DNA from: Comamonadaceae bacterium
GTDB lineage: Bacteria > Pseudomonadota > Gammaproteobacteria > Burkholderiales > Burkholderiaceae_C
DNA: 13,166 bases
Direction: 5' to 3'
Assembly: GCA_947460065.1 (NCBI GenBank)
Contig: CANHGF010000030.1
Location: forward strand, 1-13,166
Below are positions 1 to 6,769 of the stretch, piece after piece. The position numbers were made by a program, and so were the translations under genes. The notes below the pieces were generated by a model. It was not told the origin of the DNA. It ran no database searches and saw only the letters and a list, made by a program, of their open reading frames with translations. The stretch's first letter is position 1. Each line of letters starts with the position of its first letter.

Positions 1-516
1 CGCCTGATGCGCCTCATCCAGGTGCAGGCAATCACAAGCCAGCGCCTCGGCCAGGCCCAGCCAATCCTGCACCTGATCCAGCCCGACTGCCATCAGACGC
101 CAACCAGGGGCCGACCCCGGCAGCTCGTAGGCGCTCCAACTGAGCTCCGAGGCTGGCCTGCGCATCAGGTCGGCGGCGCAGGCCGCCAGCCAGCGGCGGC
201 GGCCCCAGCGCAGCACGCGGGCAGGAGCTTGAACCACGAATGAGGCGCAGACCTCGGGCGGCAGAGCCATGGCCAGCTCGCGCACCCGATTGCCGGCCAG
301 CCACTGCTGCAGTGCATCGACCAGATCGGGGTATTCGAGCACCTGGCCGTTTTCCACCCAGCCCGGCCGCAGCGGCCACTGCTGATGCTGCTGCACCTGC
401 CAGGCTGATCCCCAGCGCCCCAGCACCAGCCAGTGAGCGTGCGTGTCGGTGATGTCGAGCCCAGCCAGCGAGCGCTCGCCCGAGCCCACTGACTGATTCC
501 ACGAAGCCATGCGCAT
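1..516 (-). CDS. pilM: PilM-like type IV pilus inner-membrane assembly protein, N-terminal part (partial)
   Basis: The minus-strand frame from ATG at 516 (or the in-frame ATG at 510) stays open for 172 codons to the window edge, so the C-terminal half is missing. PilM is a cytoplasmic actin-like ATPase-fold protein that binds the PilN tail and links the PilMNOP complex to the pilus motors. The order of motifs fits it: a first strand GLDIT near residues 20-24, a W-x-L-x-PG-W-V-x-NG stretch near 48-57, a helix, then the strand ELAMALPPE near 82-90, and a later WRLMAVG strand. Divergence from mrcA is the usual Burkholderiales place for pilMNOPQ. The protein is quite unlike well-studied PilM: it is rich in Trp and Cys, and the first loop lacks the expected Ser/Lys-rich phosphate-binding pattern. 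A general PilM/HofM-like actin-fold protein is the alternative. No strong Shine-Dalgarno is seen. Confidence 0.72.
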   Translation of the reverse strand, partial: MRMASWNQSVGSGERSLAGLDITDTHAHWLVLGRWGSAWQVQQHQQWPLRPGWVENGQVLEYPDLVDALQQWLAGNRVRELAMALPPEVCASFVVQAPARVLRWGRRRWLAACAADLMRRPASELSWSAYELPGSAPGWRLMAVGLDQVQDWLGLAEALACDCLHLDEAHQA

Positions 517-727
517 GGTCAGCGCTCCCGCCGTAAGGACTTGCAGCAACCCCGAAACAGGGACCGTTCTCGCCAAAAGGCTAACAAGGCATGGGCCCAT
601 CTCTATTAATTCGTGTTAACCCAAGGACCCTGGGATCGCAGCGCATCATTGAATTGAGACCGTCTCTGGGTGGCTTTTGCTTTTTATAATGGGAAAACCG
701 GCCAGCTCGGCCTGTGCCGGTACTTCC
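517..727. promoter_or_regulatory. Divergent pilM/mrcA intergenic region
   Basis: These 211 bases separate the two divergent start codons. The only strong element is a perfect TATAAT at 685-690 pointing toward mrcA. A short inverted repeat, GAGAC-C-GTCTC, lies at 656-666 where the -35 region of that promoter would fall. An AT-rich patch near 605-620 (ATTAAT, GTTAAC) could supply the pilM promoter on the other strand, but I cannot assign -35 and -10 boxes there. I find no convincing small gene in the gap. Confidence 0.5.
685..690 (+). promoter_or_regulatory. Probable sigma70 -10 box of mrcA
   Basis: A perfect TATAAT lies 37 bases before the preferred mrcA ATG, in an otherwise GC-rich stretch. 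It predicts transcription starting near 697 and a leader of about 31 bases. No good -35 hexamer lies 16-18 bases upstream; that position holds the right half of the GAGACCGTCTC palindrome. This box also argues against the upstream in-frame start codons at 677 and 689, which lie before or inside it. Confidence 0.5.
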
Positions 728-3094
728 ATGCCCCACCCCACGACGACGCCAACTCCCCCTTCTGCACCCGCTACGCCCAAGCAACTGGCTTTGCGCCTGA
801 CCGTTTGGGCGTTTGGCTTGCTGGGCGCAGCGGCCTTGGGCGTGCTGATGGTGGTGGCCGTTGCGCTGGCCACCGCCTACCCCAAGCTGCCTGACGTCTC
901 CGACCTCGCCGAGTACCGGCCGAAGCTGCCGCTGCGCATTTATTCGGTCGACAAGGTGCTGATCGGCGAGTTCGGCGAAGAAAGGCGCAGCTTTACCGCC
1001 ATCAAGGACATCCCGCAGGTGATGAAGGATGCGGTGCTGGCCATCGAAGATGCGCGGTTTTTCCAGCACGGCGGCGTCGACTACCTGGGCGTGATCCGCG
1101 CCGGGCTGGCCAATGTGCGCAATTTCAAGAGCCAGGGTGCTTCCACCATCACCATGCAGGTGGCGCGCAATGTCTACCTGTCAGCCGAAAAAAGCTACAC
1201 CCGCAAGATCTACGAGATCTTGCTGACCTTCAAGCTCGAGCACCTGCTTACCAAAGATCAGATCCTAGAGATCTACATGAACCAGATTTTTCTCGGAAAC
1301 CGCGCCTACGGCTTCGCAGCGGCGGCCGAAAGCTACTTCGGCAAGCCCCTGAAAGACATCAGCATCGCTGAAGCAGCCATGCTGGCAGGCCTGCCCAAAG
1401 CACCGTCGGCTTTCAACCCGATCGCCAACCCCAAGCGCGCCCGTGCGCGCCAGCTCTACATCATTGAGCGTATGCAAGACAACGGCTTCATCACTGCGGT
1501 GCAGGCCAAAGAGGCCAAGGCGCAGGAGCTCAAGATCCGCAGCCCCTCGGACCCCAATCGCATGCATGCAGAATATGTGGCTGAAATGGTCCGGCAGTTG
1601 GTCTATGCACAGTACGGGGCCGACACCTACACCCGCGGCCTCAACGTCTACACCACCATTCGTGCCGGTGATCAGGCCGCCGCCTATAAAGCCCTGCGCA
1701 GGGGCATCATGGACTACGAGCGCCGTCAGATCTACCGTGGCCCCGAAAAATTCCTCACGCTCCCGGCAGACCCCAAGGAGGCCGACGACGTGATCGACGA
1801 CGCCCTGGCCGATCATCCGGACAACGGCGACCTGATGTCAGCGGTGGTGCTCGAAGCCAGCATGCGCAAGGTCCTGGTCGTGCGCAGCAATGGTGAGACG
1901 ATCGAGATCACTGGCGAGGGCCTCAAGCCCGTGCAGTCGGGTCTGGCCGACAAGGCGCCGCCCAATATCAAAATACGTCCAGGCGCCATCATTCGCGTGG
2001 CCAAGTCGCTCAAAGGTACTTTGGAAATCACCCAGTTACCCGAAGTAGAGGGCGCTTTTTTTGCAATGGACCCGCGCGACGGCGCCTTGCGGGCTTTGGT
2101 CGGCGGCTTTGACTACGACAAAAACAAGTTCAACCATGTCACCCAGGCCTGGCGCCAGCCGGGTTCGAGCTTCAAGCCCTTCGTCTACTCGGCTGCGCTT
2201 GAAAAAGGCCTGACGCCGGCAACCGTGGTCAACGACAGCCCCCTGTTTTTCGATGCCAGCGTGACTGGGGGGCAGCCCTGGGAGCCGAAGAATTACGACG
2301 GGCAGTTCGAAGGGCCGATGAACTTGCGTACCGCCCTGAAGAAATCGAAGAACATGGTCTCGATCCGGGTGCTGCAGGCGGTCGGCGCGCAAAACGCACA
2401 GGAATGGATCACCCGTTTCGGCTTTGAAGCTGAGAAACACCCGGCCTATCTGACCATGGCCCTGGGCGCCGGCTCGGTCACGCCCCTGCAAATGGTGTCG
2501 GGCTATGCGGTGTTTGCCAACGGCGGTCTGCGCGTGAGCCCCTATCTGGTCACGCACATCACCGATCAGCAGGGCCGGGTGCTGGTGGAAACGCCGACCC
2601 CGGTGCCCGATGAGAGCCAACGCGCGGTTGATGCGCGCAATGCCTTCGTCATGTCCAGCCTGCTGCAGGAAATCACCCGCTCGGGCACGGCTGCCCGCGC
2701 CCAGGCTCAGCTCAAACGGCCCGACCTGTACGGCAAGACCGGCACCACCAACGACTCGATTGACACCTGGTTTGTCGGCTACCAGCCCACTGTGGTGGCC
2801 GGAGTCTGGATGGGTTACGACAAGCCGCGCAAGCTCGGCGATCGCGAAACCGGTGGCGGTCTGAGTCTGCCGGTTTGGATCAGCTACATGGAGCACGCCC
2901 TCAAGTCCGTGCCAGTCACTGACATCCCGGTGCCGCCGGGCGTGATCAATGTCGGCGGTGAGTGGTTTTACGAGGAGTTCGCACGCGGCAATGGGGTGAG
3001 CAGCCTGGGCGTAGACGGCAAGGCCAGCGAGGCCACGCCAACCTCCCCCGCCACCGAGGAAAGGCGCAGTATTCTCAATCTGTTCCGGCAGTGA
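728..3094 (+). CDS. mrcA: Penicillin-binding protein 1A (bifunctional transglycosylase/transpeptidase)
   Basis: Class A PBP of 788 residues that polymerises lipid II into glycan strands and crosslinks their peptides in the periplasm, anchored by one N-terminal membrane helix (about residues 20-50). The GT51 domain (about 60-235) shows EDARFFQHGG with catalytic Glu107, then GASTITMQ and the LEIYMNQIFLGN and KAPSAFNP motifs. A PBP1A-type OB-like insert lies around 375-430. The transpeptidase domain has SSFK (nucleophile Ser480), SKN (540-542) and KTGT (670-673). The last 25 or so residues are low-complexity. All catalytic motifs are intact and the length is normal. I chose ATG 728 because it follows the TATAAT at a sensible distance; the frame is open up to 677, with no convincing Shine-Dalgarno at any start. 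The gene is divergent from pilM and converges on cyaY with 30 bases between the stops and no clear terminator. Confidence 0.97.
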   Translation: MPHPTTTPTPPSAPATPKQLALRLTVWAFGLLGAAALGVLMVVAVALATAYPKLPDVSDLAEYRPKLPLRIYSVDKVLIGEFGEERRSFTAIKDIPQVMKDAVLAIEDARFFQHGGVDYLGVIRAGLANVRNFKSQGASTITMQVARNVYLSAEKSYTRKIYEILLTFKLEHLLTKDQILEIYMNQIFLGNRAYGFAAAAESYFGKPLKDISIAEAAMLAGLPKAPSAFNPIANPKRARARQLYIIERMQDNGFITAVQAKEAKAQELKIRSPSDPNRMHAEYVAEMVRQLVYAQYGADTYTRGLNVYTTIRAGDQAAAYKALRRGIMDYERRQIYRGPEKFLTLPADPKEADDVIDDALADHPDNGDLMSAVVLEASMRKVLVVRSNGETIEITGEGLKPVQSGLADKAPPNIKIRPGAIIRVAKSLKGTLEITQLPEVEGAFFAMDPRDGALRALVGGFDYDKNKFNHVTQAWRQPGSSFKPFVYSAALEKGLTPATVVNDSPLFFDASVTGGQPWEPKNYDGQFEGPMNLRTALKKSKNMVSIRVLQAVGAQNAQEWITRFGFEAEKHPAYLTMALGAGSVTPLQMVSGYAVFANGGLRVSPYLVTHITDQQGRVLVETPTPVPDESQRAVDARNAFVMSSLLQEITRSGTAARAQAQLKRPDLYGKTGTTNDSIDTWFVGYQPTVVAGVWMGYDKPRKLGDRETGGGLSLPVWISYMEHALKSVPVTDIPVPPGVINVGGEWFYEEFARGNGVSSLGVDGKASEATPTSPATEERRSILNLFRQ

Positions 3095-3124
3095 TCAAAC
3101 CCCGGGGCCACATACGGATTGAGC

Positions 3125-3454
3125 TCAGGGCGCGAACTGCAAGGTTTGTGCGGCCTGCTGGCTGGCGCAGCGACTCAGGGTGCTGAAGAACTCGCTGCCG
3201 TCCTTGGTGTCGAGCCAGCGGTCTGCGCTGAACTTGTAGTGAAAGCCACCGGCACGCGCAGCCATCCAGACCTCGTGCAGCGGCTTTTGCAGGTTGATGA
3301 TGATCTGACTGCGATTGGCAAAGGTCAAGGTGACCATGCCGCCAGTACGCTGGTTGTCGATGTCCACATTGCTGAGTTCATTGATGCGATCACAAGCGGC
3401 TTCCACCGTTAGCAACAGAACCTCAGCTTGGTCCAGGTATTCAAGGTCGGTCAT
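3125..3454 (-). CDS. cyaY: Iron-sulfur cluster assembly regulator CyaY (frataxin)
   Basis: A 109-residue bacterial frataxin. CyaY is a cytoplasmic iron-binding protein that interacts with IscS and modulates iron-sulfur cluster synthesis. The sequence follows the family closely: an acidic first helix (D3, E5, D8, E11, E18, D22), the strand pair GGMVTLTF, the conserved [15 protein letters not shown] sheet segment, then GGFHYKF, W60-range tryptophans, and a C-terminal helix with a QQA motif. Length is typical. The start [11 protein letters not shown] matches the usual N-terminus. The start codon is 12 bases from the divergent lptM start, so its promoter must lie inside lptM; a TAAAAT on the minus strand at 3502-3497 is a possible -10 box without an obvious -35. 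The 3' end converges on mrcA. Confidence 0.95.
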   Translation of the reverse strand: MTDLEYLDQAEVLLLTVEAACDRINELSNVDIDNQRTGGMVTLTFANRSQIIINLQKPLHEVWMAARAGGFHYKFSADRWLDTKDGSEFFSTLSRCASQQAAQTLQFAP

Positions 3455-3460
3455 TACAAT
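3455..3460 (+). promoter_or_regulatory. Candidate -10 box of lptM
   Basis: TACAAT (five of six matches to TATAAT) fills half of the 12-base gap between the cyaY and lptM start codons. It ends six bases before the lptM ATG, so the predicted first transcribed base is the A of that ATG or next to it, which would make a leaderless mRNA. No good -35 hexamer is seen at 16-18 bases upstream, which would lie within cyaY codons. Confidence 0.35.
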
Positions 3461-3466
3461 CGGCCG

Positions 3467-3673
3467 ATGAAGAGAAAGTCAGAGCGGCGATGGCAGATTT
3501 TAGGGCTTGAGCGCTGCATCGGTGCCTGGCTGGTCCTGATGCTGTTGGCCGCTTGTGGTCAAAAAGGCGCTCTCTACCTGCCTGAGCCCCTGCCTGGCCC
3601 CGTGACCAAGCCCGGCAACGCCGCTGCGGCCAAGCCCAAGGCTGAGCCAAGCCCATCGTCAGCCAAGCCGTAA
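3467..3673 (+). CDS. lptM: LPS translocon maturation chaperone LptM (small lipoprotein)
   Basis: A 68-residue lipoprotein. A basic N-terminus (MKRKSERRW) and a hydrophobic stretch lead into the lipobox LAAC, followed at once by [11 protein letters not shown], the hallmark of the LptM/YifL family, and then an Ala/Pro/Lys-rich flexible tail. In enterobacteria this outer-membrane lipoprotein associates with LptD-LptE and helps the LPS translocon reach its correctly disulfide-bonded form; that role is carried over by homology. Position between cyaY and lysA matches the conserved cyaY-yifL-dapF/lysA neighbourhood. I chose ATG 3467 because the lipoprotein signal starts there; a TTG at 3428 would add 13 residues and overlap the cyaY start. 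No Shine-Dalgarno precedes it. Stop and lysA start are 54 bases apart on the same strand, so an lptM-lysA operon is likely. Confidence 0.92.
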   Translation: MKRKSERRWQILGLERCIGAWLVLMLLAACGQKGALYLPEPLPGPVTKPGNAAAAKPKAEPSPSSAKP

Positions 3674-3727
3674 AGGCCAGCTCCCGCACTGGTGCATCAC
3701 CCCCCTCACGCGCAAGCCCGCCGTCTC

Positions 3728-5020
3728 ATGAACGCCCCTGCCCCTTCCGCATCGCTGCCCGGCCATCCCTTTGTGCACCGCCGTCAGGGCGAACTCCATA
3801 TTGAAGGGGTACCGCTTGCTCGGCTGGCCGAGCGCTACGGCACGCCGCTGTTTGTCTACTCCAAGGCAGCGATGCTGGAGGCCCTGGCGGCCTATGAGCG
3901 CGGCTTTGCCGGCCGCAAAGCGCGGATCTGCTACGCCATGAAGGCCAATTCCAGCCTGGGCGTGCTGCAGGTGTTTGCCCGGGCAGGCTGCGGCTTTGAC
4001 ATCGTTTCGGCCGGTGAACTCGAGCGGGTGATCGCCGCCGGAGGCGATGCCAGCAAGGTGATCTTCTCCGGCGTGGGCAAGACCGCGCAGGAGATGCGGC
4101 GGGCGCTGGAGGTGGGCATAGGCTGCTTCAATGTGGAAAGCCAAGCGGAGCTCGAACGCCTTTCGCAGGTGGCCAGCAGCCTGGGGCAAAGCGCTAAGGT
4201 CAGCATACGCGTCAATCCGAACGTGGACCCTCAGACTCACCCCTACATCTCGACAGGGCTCAAGGACAACAAGTTCGGCGTTGCGCATGAAGACACCTTG
4301 CGGGTCTACCAGCTCGCCGCCCGCCTGCCAGGCTTGCAGGTGGTGGGCATCGACTGCCACATCGGATCACAGATCACCCAGACCACGCCTTATCTCGACG
4401 CGATGGACCGGGTGCTCGATTTGGTCGAGGCCATTGAGGCCACCGGCATTGCCCTGCAGCACATCGATTTTGGCGGCGGCCTAGGCATCGACTATGCCGG
4501 CGACACACCGCCGGCGGCCGACGCGCTCTGGCGCGAGCTGCTCGGACGCATCGACGCGCGCGGTCACGGCGGCAAGCAGCTGATGATCGAGCCGGGCCGC
4601 TCTCTGGTGGGCAACGCCGGCGTTTGCCTGACCGAGGTGCTCTACCTCAAGCCTGGCGAGCACAAGAATTTCTGCATCGTTGATGCGGCCATGAACGACC
4701 TGCCCCGGCCCGCCATGTACCAGGCCTATCACCAGATCGTGCCGCTCAGCCCAAGAGAAGGCACAGGCATCAACTACGACGTGGTCGGTCCGGTCTGCGA
4801 AAGCGGCGATTGGCTAGGACGCGATCGCAATTTGCAAGTCGAAAGCGGCGATATGTTGGCGGTGCTATCAGCCGGCGCCTATTGCATGAGTATGGCCAGC
4901 AACTACAACACCCGGGGAAGGGCGGCGGAGGTGCTGGTCGACGGCGAGCAGGCCCACCTGATCCGTCGGCGCGAAAGCGCTGCCGATCAGATGCAGCACG
5001 AAAGCCTGGTTCAAAACTAA
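3728..5020 (+). CDS. lysA: Diaminopimelate decarboxylase
   Basis: A 430-residue PLP enzyme that decarboxylates meso-diaminopimelate to L-lysine, the last step of lysine synthesis, in the cytoplasm. It is a fold-type III decarboxylase: a TIM barrel (about 45-300) with the PLP-binding lysine Lys72 in YAMKAN, His211 in HIGSQI, a glycine-rich FGGGLG phosphate loop and Glu288-Arg291 in EPGRS. The C-terminal beta domain carries Cys357-Glu358 in VCESGDW, contributed to the partner's active site of the dimer, and Tyr385 in GAYCMSMASNYN. All key residues are present. ATG 3728 (MNAPAP) gives the usual N-terminus; a GTG at 3692 in the same frame would add 12 poorly conserved residues. It follows lptM and converges on msrQ with only 14 bases between the stop codons. 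Confidence 0.97.
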   Translation: MNAPAPSASLPGHPFVHRRQGELHIEGVPLARLAERYGTPLFVYSKAAMLEALAAYERGFAGRKARICYAMKANSSLGVLQVFARAGCGFDIVSAGELERVIAAGGDASKVIFSGVGKTAQEMRRALEVGIGCFNVESQAELERLSQVASSLGQSAKVSIRVNPNVDPQTHPYISTGLKDNKFGVAHEDTLRVYQLAARLPGLQVVGIDCHIGSQITQTTPYLDAMDRVLDLVEAIEATGIALQHIDFGGGLGIDYAGDTPPAADALWRELLGRIDARGHGGKQLMIEPGRSLVGNAGVCLTEVLYLKPGEHKNFCIVDAAMNDLPRPAMYQAYHQIVPLSPREGTGINYDVVGPVCESGDWLGRDRNLQVESGDMLAVLSAGAYCMSMASNYNTRGRAAEVLVDGEQAHLIRRRESAADQMQHESLVQN

Positions 5021-5034
5021 GGCCGGGGACTGAC

Positions 5035-5637
5035 CTACCGGGCCCTAAGGCGGCGCTGCCAGACCCGCCAGCCCAAAAGCACCGCCACAACCGCGGCATA
5101 GACGGTCACCTCGGCAAAATTGTTCTTGCCCGCCCGCATCCAGAAAAAGTGCAGCAGCATGGTCAAGGCCGCCAGATAAACCAGTCGGTGCAACTTTTTC
5201 CAGCGCGCCGCTCCCATGCGCCGCACCGCGCCGTTCCAGGAGGTGGCCGCCAAAGGGAGCAGCATTAAAAATGTGAGCGTGCCCACCAAAATGAACGGCC
5301 GCTTAACGATGTCGGTCAAGATATCGGACAGGTCCAGGCCCATGTCAAACACCGCATAGCTAAGCAGATGCATGCTGGCGTAGAAAAACGCAAACAGCCC
5401 CACCATGCGCCGCCAGCGTGCCAGCGCGGGCAGAGCCAGTGCCTGGCGCAGCGGCGTGACGGCCAGGGCCAGGCACATCAGCCGCAGCGCCCAATCGCCG
5501 GTGGCGCGTATCAGGGCTTCCTGCGGATTGGCGCCCAAACCATCGGAGAGGACCAGGAAGAGCAGCCAGACAAACGGACACAGGCAAAGCAGGAAGGCCA
5601 GCGGCCGGGCCGCCGGATGCAGCAGGAGGGTGTTCAT
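5035..5637 (-). CDS. msrQ: MsrPQ haem-binding membrane subunit MsrQ
   Basis: A 200-residue polytopic membrane protein of the ferric-reductase-like YedZ family. MsrQ takes electrons from the inner membrane (quinol pool and/or a flavin reductase) and passes them through b-type haem to MsrP in the periplasm. About six hydrophobic helices are visible, with the family motifs ATGDWALRLMCLALAVTP, RRMVGLFAFFYASMH (His90), KRPFILVG, and W-KKLHRLVYLAAL (His150) followed by His163; these histidines are the haem-ligand candidates. Length is typical. It lies 22 bases downstream of msrP on the same strand, as in the standard msrPQ operon. No strong Shine-Dalgarno is seen. Its 3' end converges on lysA. Confidence 0.95.
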   Translation of the reverse strand: MNTLLLHPAARPLAFLLCLCPFVWLLFLVLSDGLGANPQEALIRATGDWALRLMCLALAVTPLRQALALPALARWRRMVGLFAFFYASMHLLSYAVFDMGLDLSDILTDIVKRPFILVGTLTFLMLLPLAATSWNGAVRRMGAARWKKLHRLVYLAALTMLLHFFWMRAGKNNFAEVTVYAAVVAVLLGWRVWQRRLRAR

Positions 5638-5659
5638 GGCCGAAGTCAGCGGCCAGCGT

Positions 5660-6664
5660 TCAATAGAATTTCTTCAAGTCCATGCCCGCGTACATCTGGC
5701 CGACCTGCGGCTCGTAGCCGTTGAACATCAGGGTCTTACGCTTCTTTGTAAACAAGCCGTCTTCGCCAATGCGTCGCTCAGTGGCCTGGCTCCAGCGTGG
5801 ATGATCCACGTTCGGATTGACGTTGGAGAAGAACCCGTATTCCTGCGGCGCAGACTTGACCCAGGCAGTGCGCGGCTGCTGCTCGGTCAGGCGGATCTTG
5901 ACGATGCTCTTGCCGCTCTTGAAGCCGTACTTCCAGGGCACCACCAGGCGCACTGGCGCGCCGTTTTGCTTGGGCAGGACTTCGCCGTACATGCCAAAAC
6001 TCAGCAAGGCCAAGGGGTTCATCGCCTCGTCCAACCTCAGCGCTTCCACATAAGGCCACTCCAACACCCCCGAGCCCACGAAAGGCATGGTCTGACTGTC
6101 GGCGGCGGTGATGAATTCCACAAATTTGGCGCTGCCCAAGGGCTCAACCCGGCGCAACAACTGCGACAGGGAATAGCCGACCCAGGGAATCACCATGGAC
6201 CAACCCTCGACACATCGCAGGCGGTAAATGCGCTCTTCCTGGGCACTGAGCTTGAGCAAGTCTTCGAGTGCGAAAGTGCGCGGCTGCTTGACCAGGCCCT
6301 CGACGCTCACGCTCCAAGGGCTGGTCTGAAAACGGCTGCTGTTGCGCGCCGGATCGGCCTTGTCGGTGCCAAATTCGTAGAAATTGTTATAGGTGCTCGC
6401 GTCCTGGTAGCTGGTGAGCTTTTCCATGGTGACGGCGCCGGGCAGCTGGGAGGCCACGGAGGGCAATGCAGCAAGCTTGCCGGGGCGGGCCGGGACGGCC
6501 ATCTGAGCGCGGGCATCGCGCGCAGCCCAGCCAGCCAAAGTAGTGCCCGCAGCACCGCTGGCCAACAGCCCCAACCACTGACGGCGGTTGCTGTAAGCCG
6601 AAGGCGGCGTGATTTCACTGCTCGCCTTGTGGTTCAAGTCCCTGTCATCACTGCGGATCAACAT
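5660..6664 (-). CDS. msrP: Protein-methionine-sulfoxide reductase catalytic subunit MsrP
   Basis: A 334-residue periplasmic molybdopterin enzyme of the sulfite-oxidase fold that reduces methionine sulfoxide in proteins damaged by reactive oxygen or chlorine species. Key signs: the [11 protein letters not shown]-terminus, a twin-arginine signal with Arg27-Arg28, a hydrophobic core ([16 protein letters not shown]) and a probable cut after DARA (about residue 53); then YNNFYEF, and Cys151 in [14 protein letters not shown] as the molybdenum ligand; then the [13 protein letters not shown] and [12 protein letters not shown] motifs of the family. The Tat motif is slightly off consensus: Asn before the arginines and Trp where Phe is usual. 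A Shine-Dalgarno GGGAG (minus strand, 6677-6673) sits 8 bases before ATG 6664 and supports this start. ccsB lies 105 bases upstream on the same strand. Confidence 0.96.
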   Translation of the reverse strand: MLIRSDDRDLNHKASSEITPPSAYSNRRQWLGLLASGAAGTTLAGWAARDARAQMAVPARPGKLAALPSVASQLPGAVTMEKLTSYQDASTYNNFYEFGTDKADPARNSSRFQTSPWSVSVEGLVKQPRTFALEDLLKLSAQEERIYRLRCVEGWSMVIPWVGYSLSQLLRRVEPLGSAKFVEFITAADSQTMPFVGSGVLEWPYVEALRLDEAMNPLALLSFGMYGEVLPKQNGAPVRLVVPWKYGFKSGKSIVKIRLTEQQPRTAWVKSAPQEYGFFSNVNPNVDHPRWSQATERRIGEDGLFTKKRKTLMFNGYEPQVGQMYAGMDLKKFY

Positions 6665-6672
6665 GGCAACAA

Positions 6673-6677
6673 CTCCC
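6673..6677 (-). promoter_or_regulatory. Ribosome binding site of msrP
   Basis: GGGAG on the minus strand, 8 bases before the msrP ATG. It is one of the few clear Shine-Dalgarno sequences in the window and fixes the msrP start. Confidence 0.6.
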
Positions 6678-6769
6678 GATCAAGAAGAAAACCCGATTAG
6701 ACAGGCAAGCCAATAACCCAGTGAAGCAAAGCCCTGTCAGGCCCGATCCGCCCACAGCCCTTGGGGCTC

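Noticed and set aside
32..502. 156-codon minus-strand ORF near the left edge
   Set aside because: It overlaps the PilM-like frame in another phase and is an Ala/Gly/Arg-rich low-complexity product; the open PilM-like frame has real family motifs.
3095..3124. CCCCGGGG palindrome between mrcA and cyaY as a bidirectional terminator
   Set aside because: The palindrome has no room for a loop and no T run on either side.
5405..6700. 431-codon plus-strand ORF antisense to msrQ and msrP
   Set aside because: Shadow of the msr genes in GC-rich DNA: composition rich in Arg, Gln, His and Ala, no domain I recognise, and both opposite-strand genes are unmistakable.
6756..6768. AGCCC-TTG-GGGCT hairpin after ccsB as a terminator
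   Set aside because: Only five base pairs and no T run on the minus strand, so it does not meet the usual form of an intrinsic terminator.
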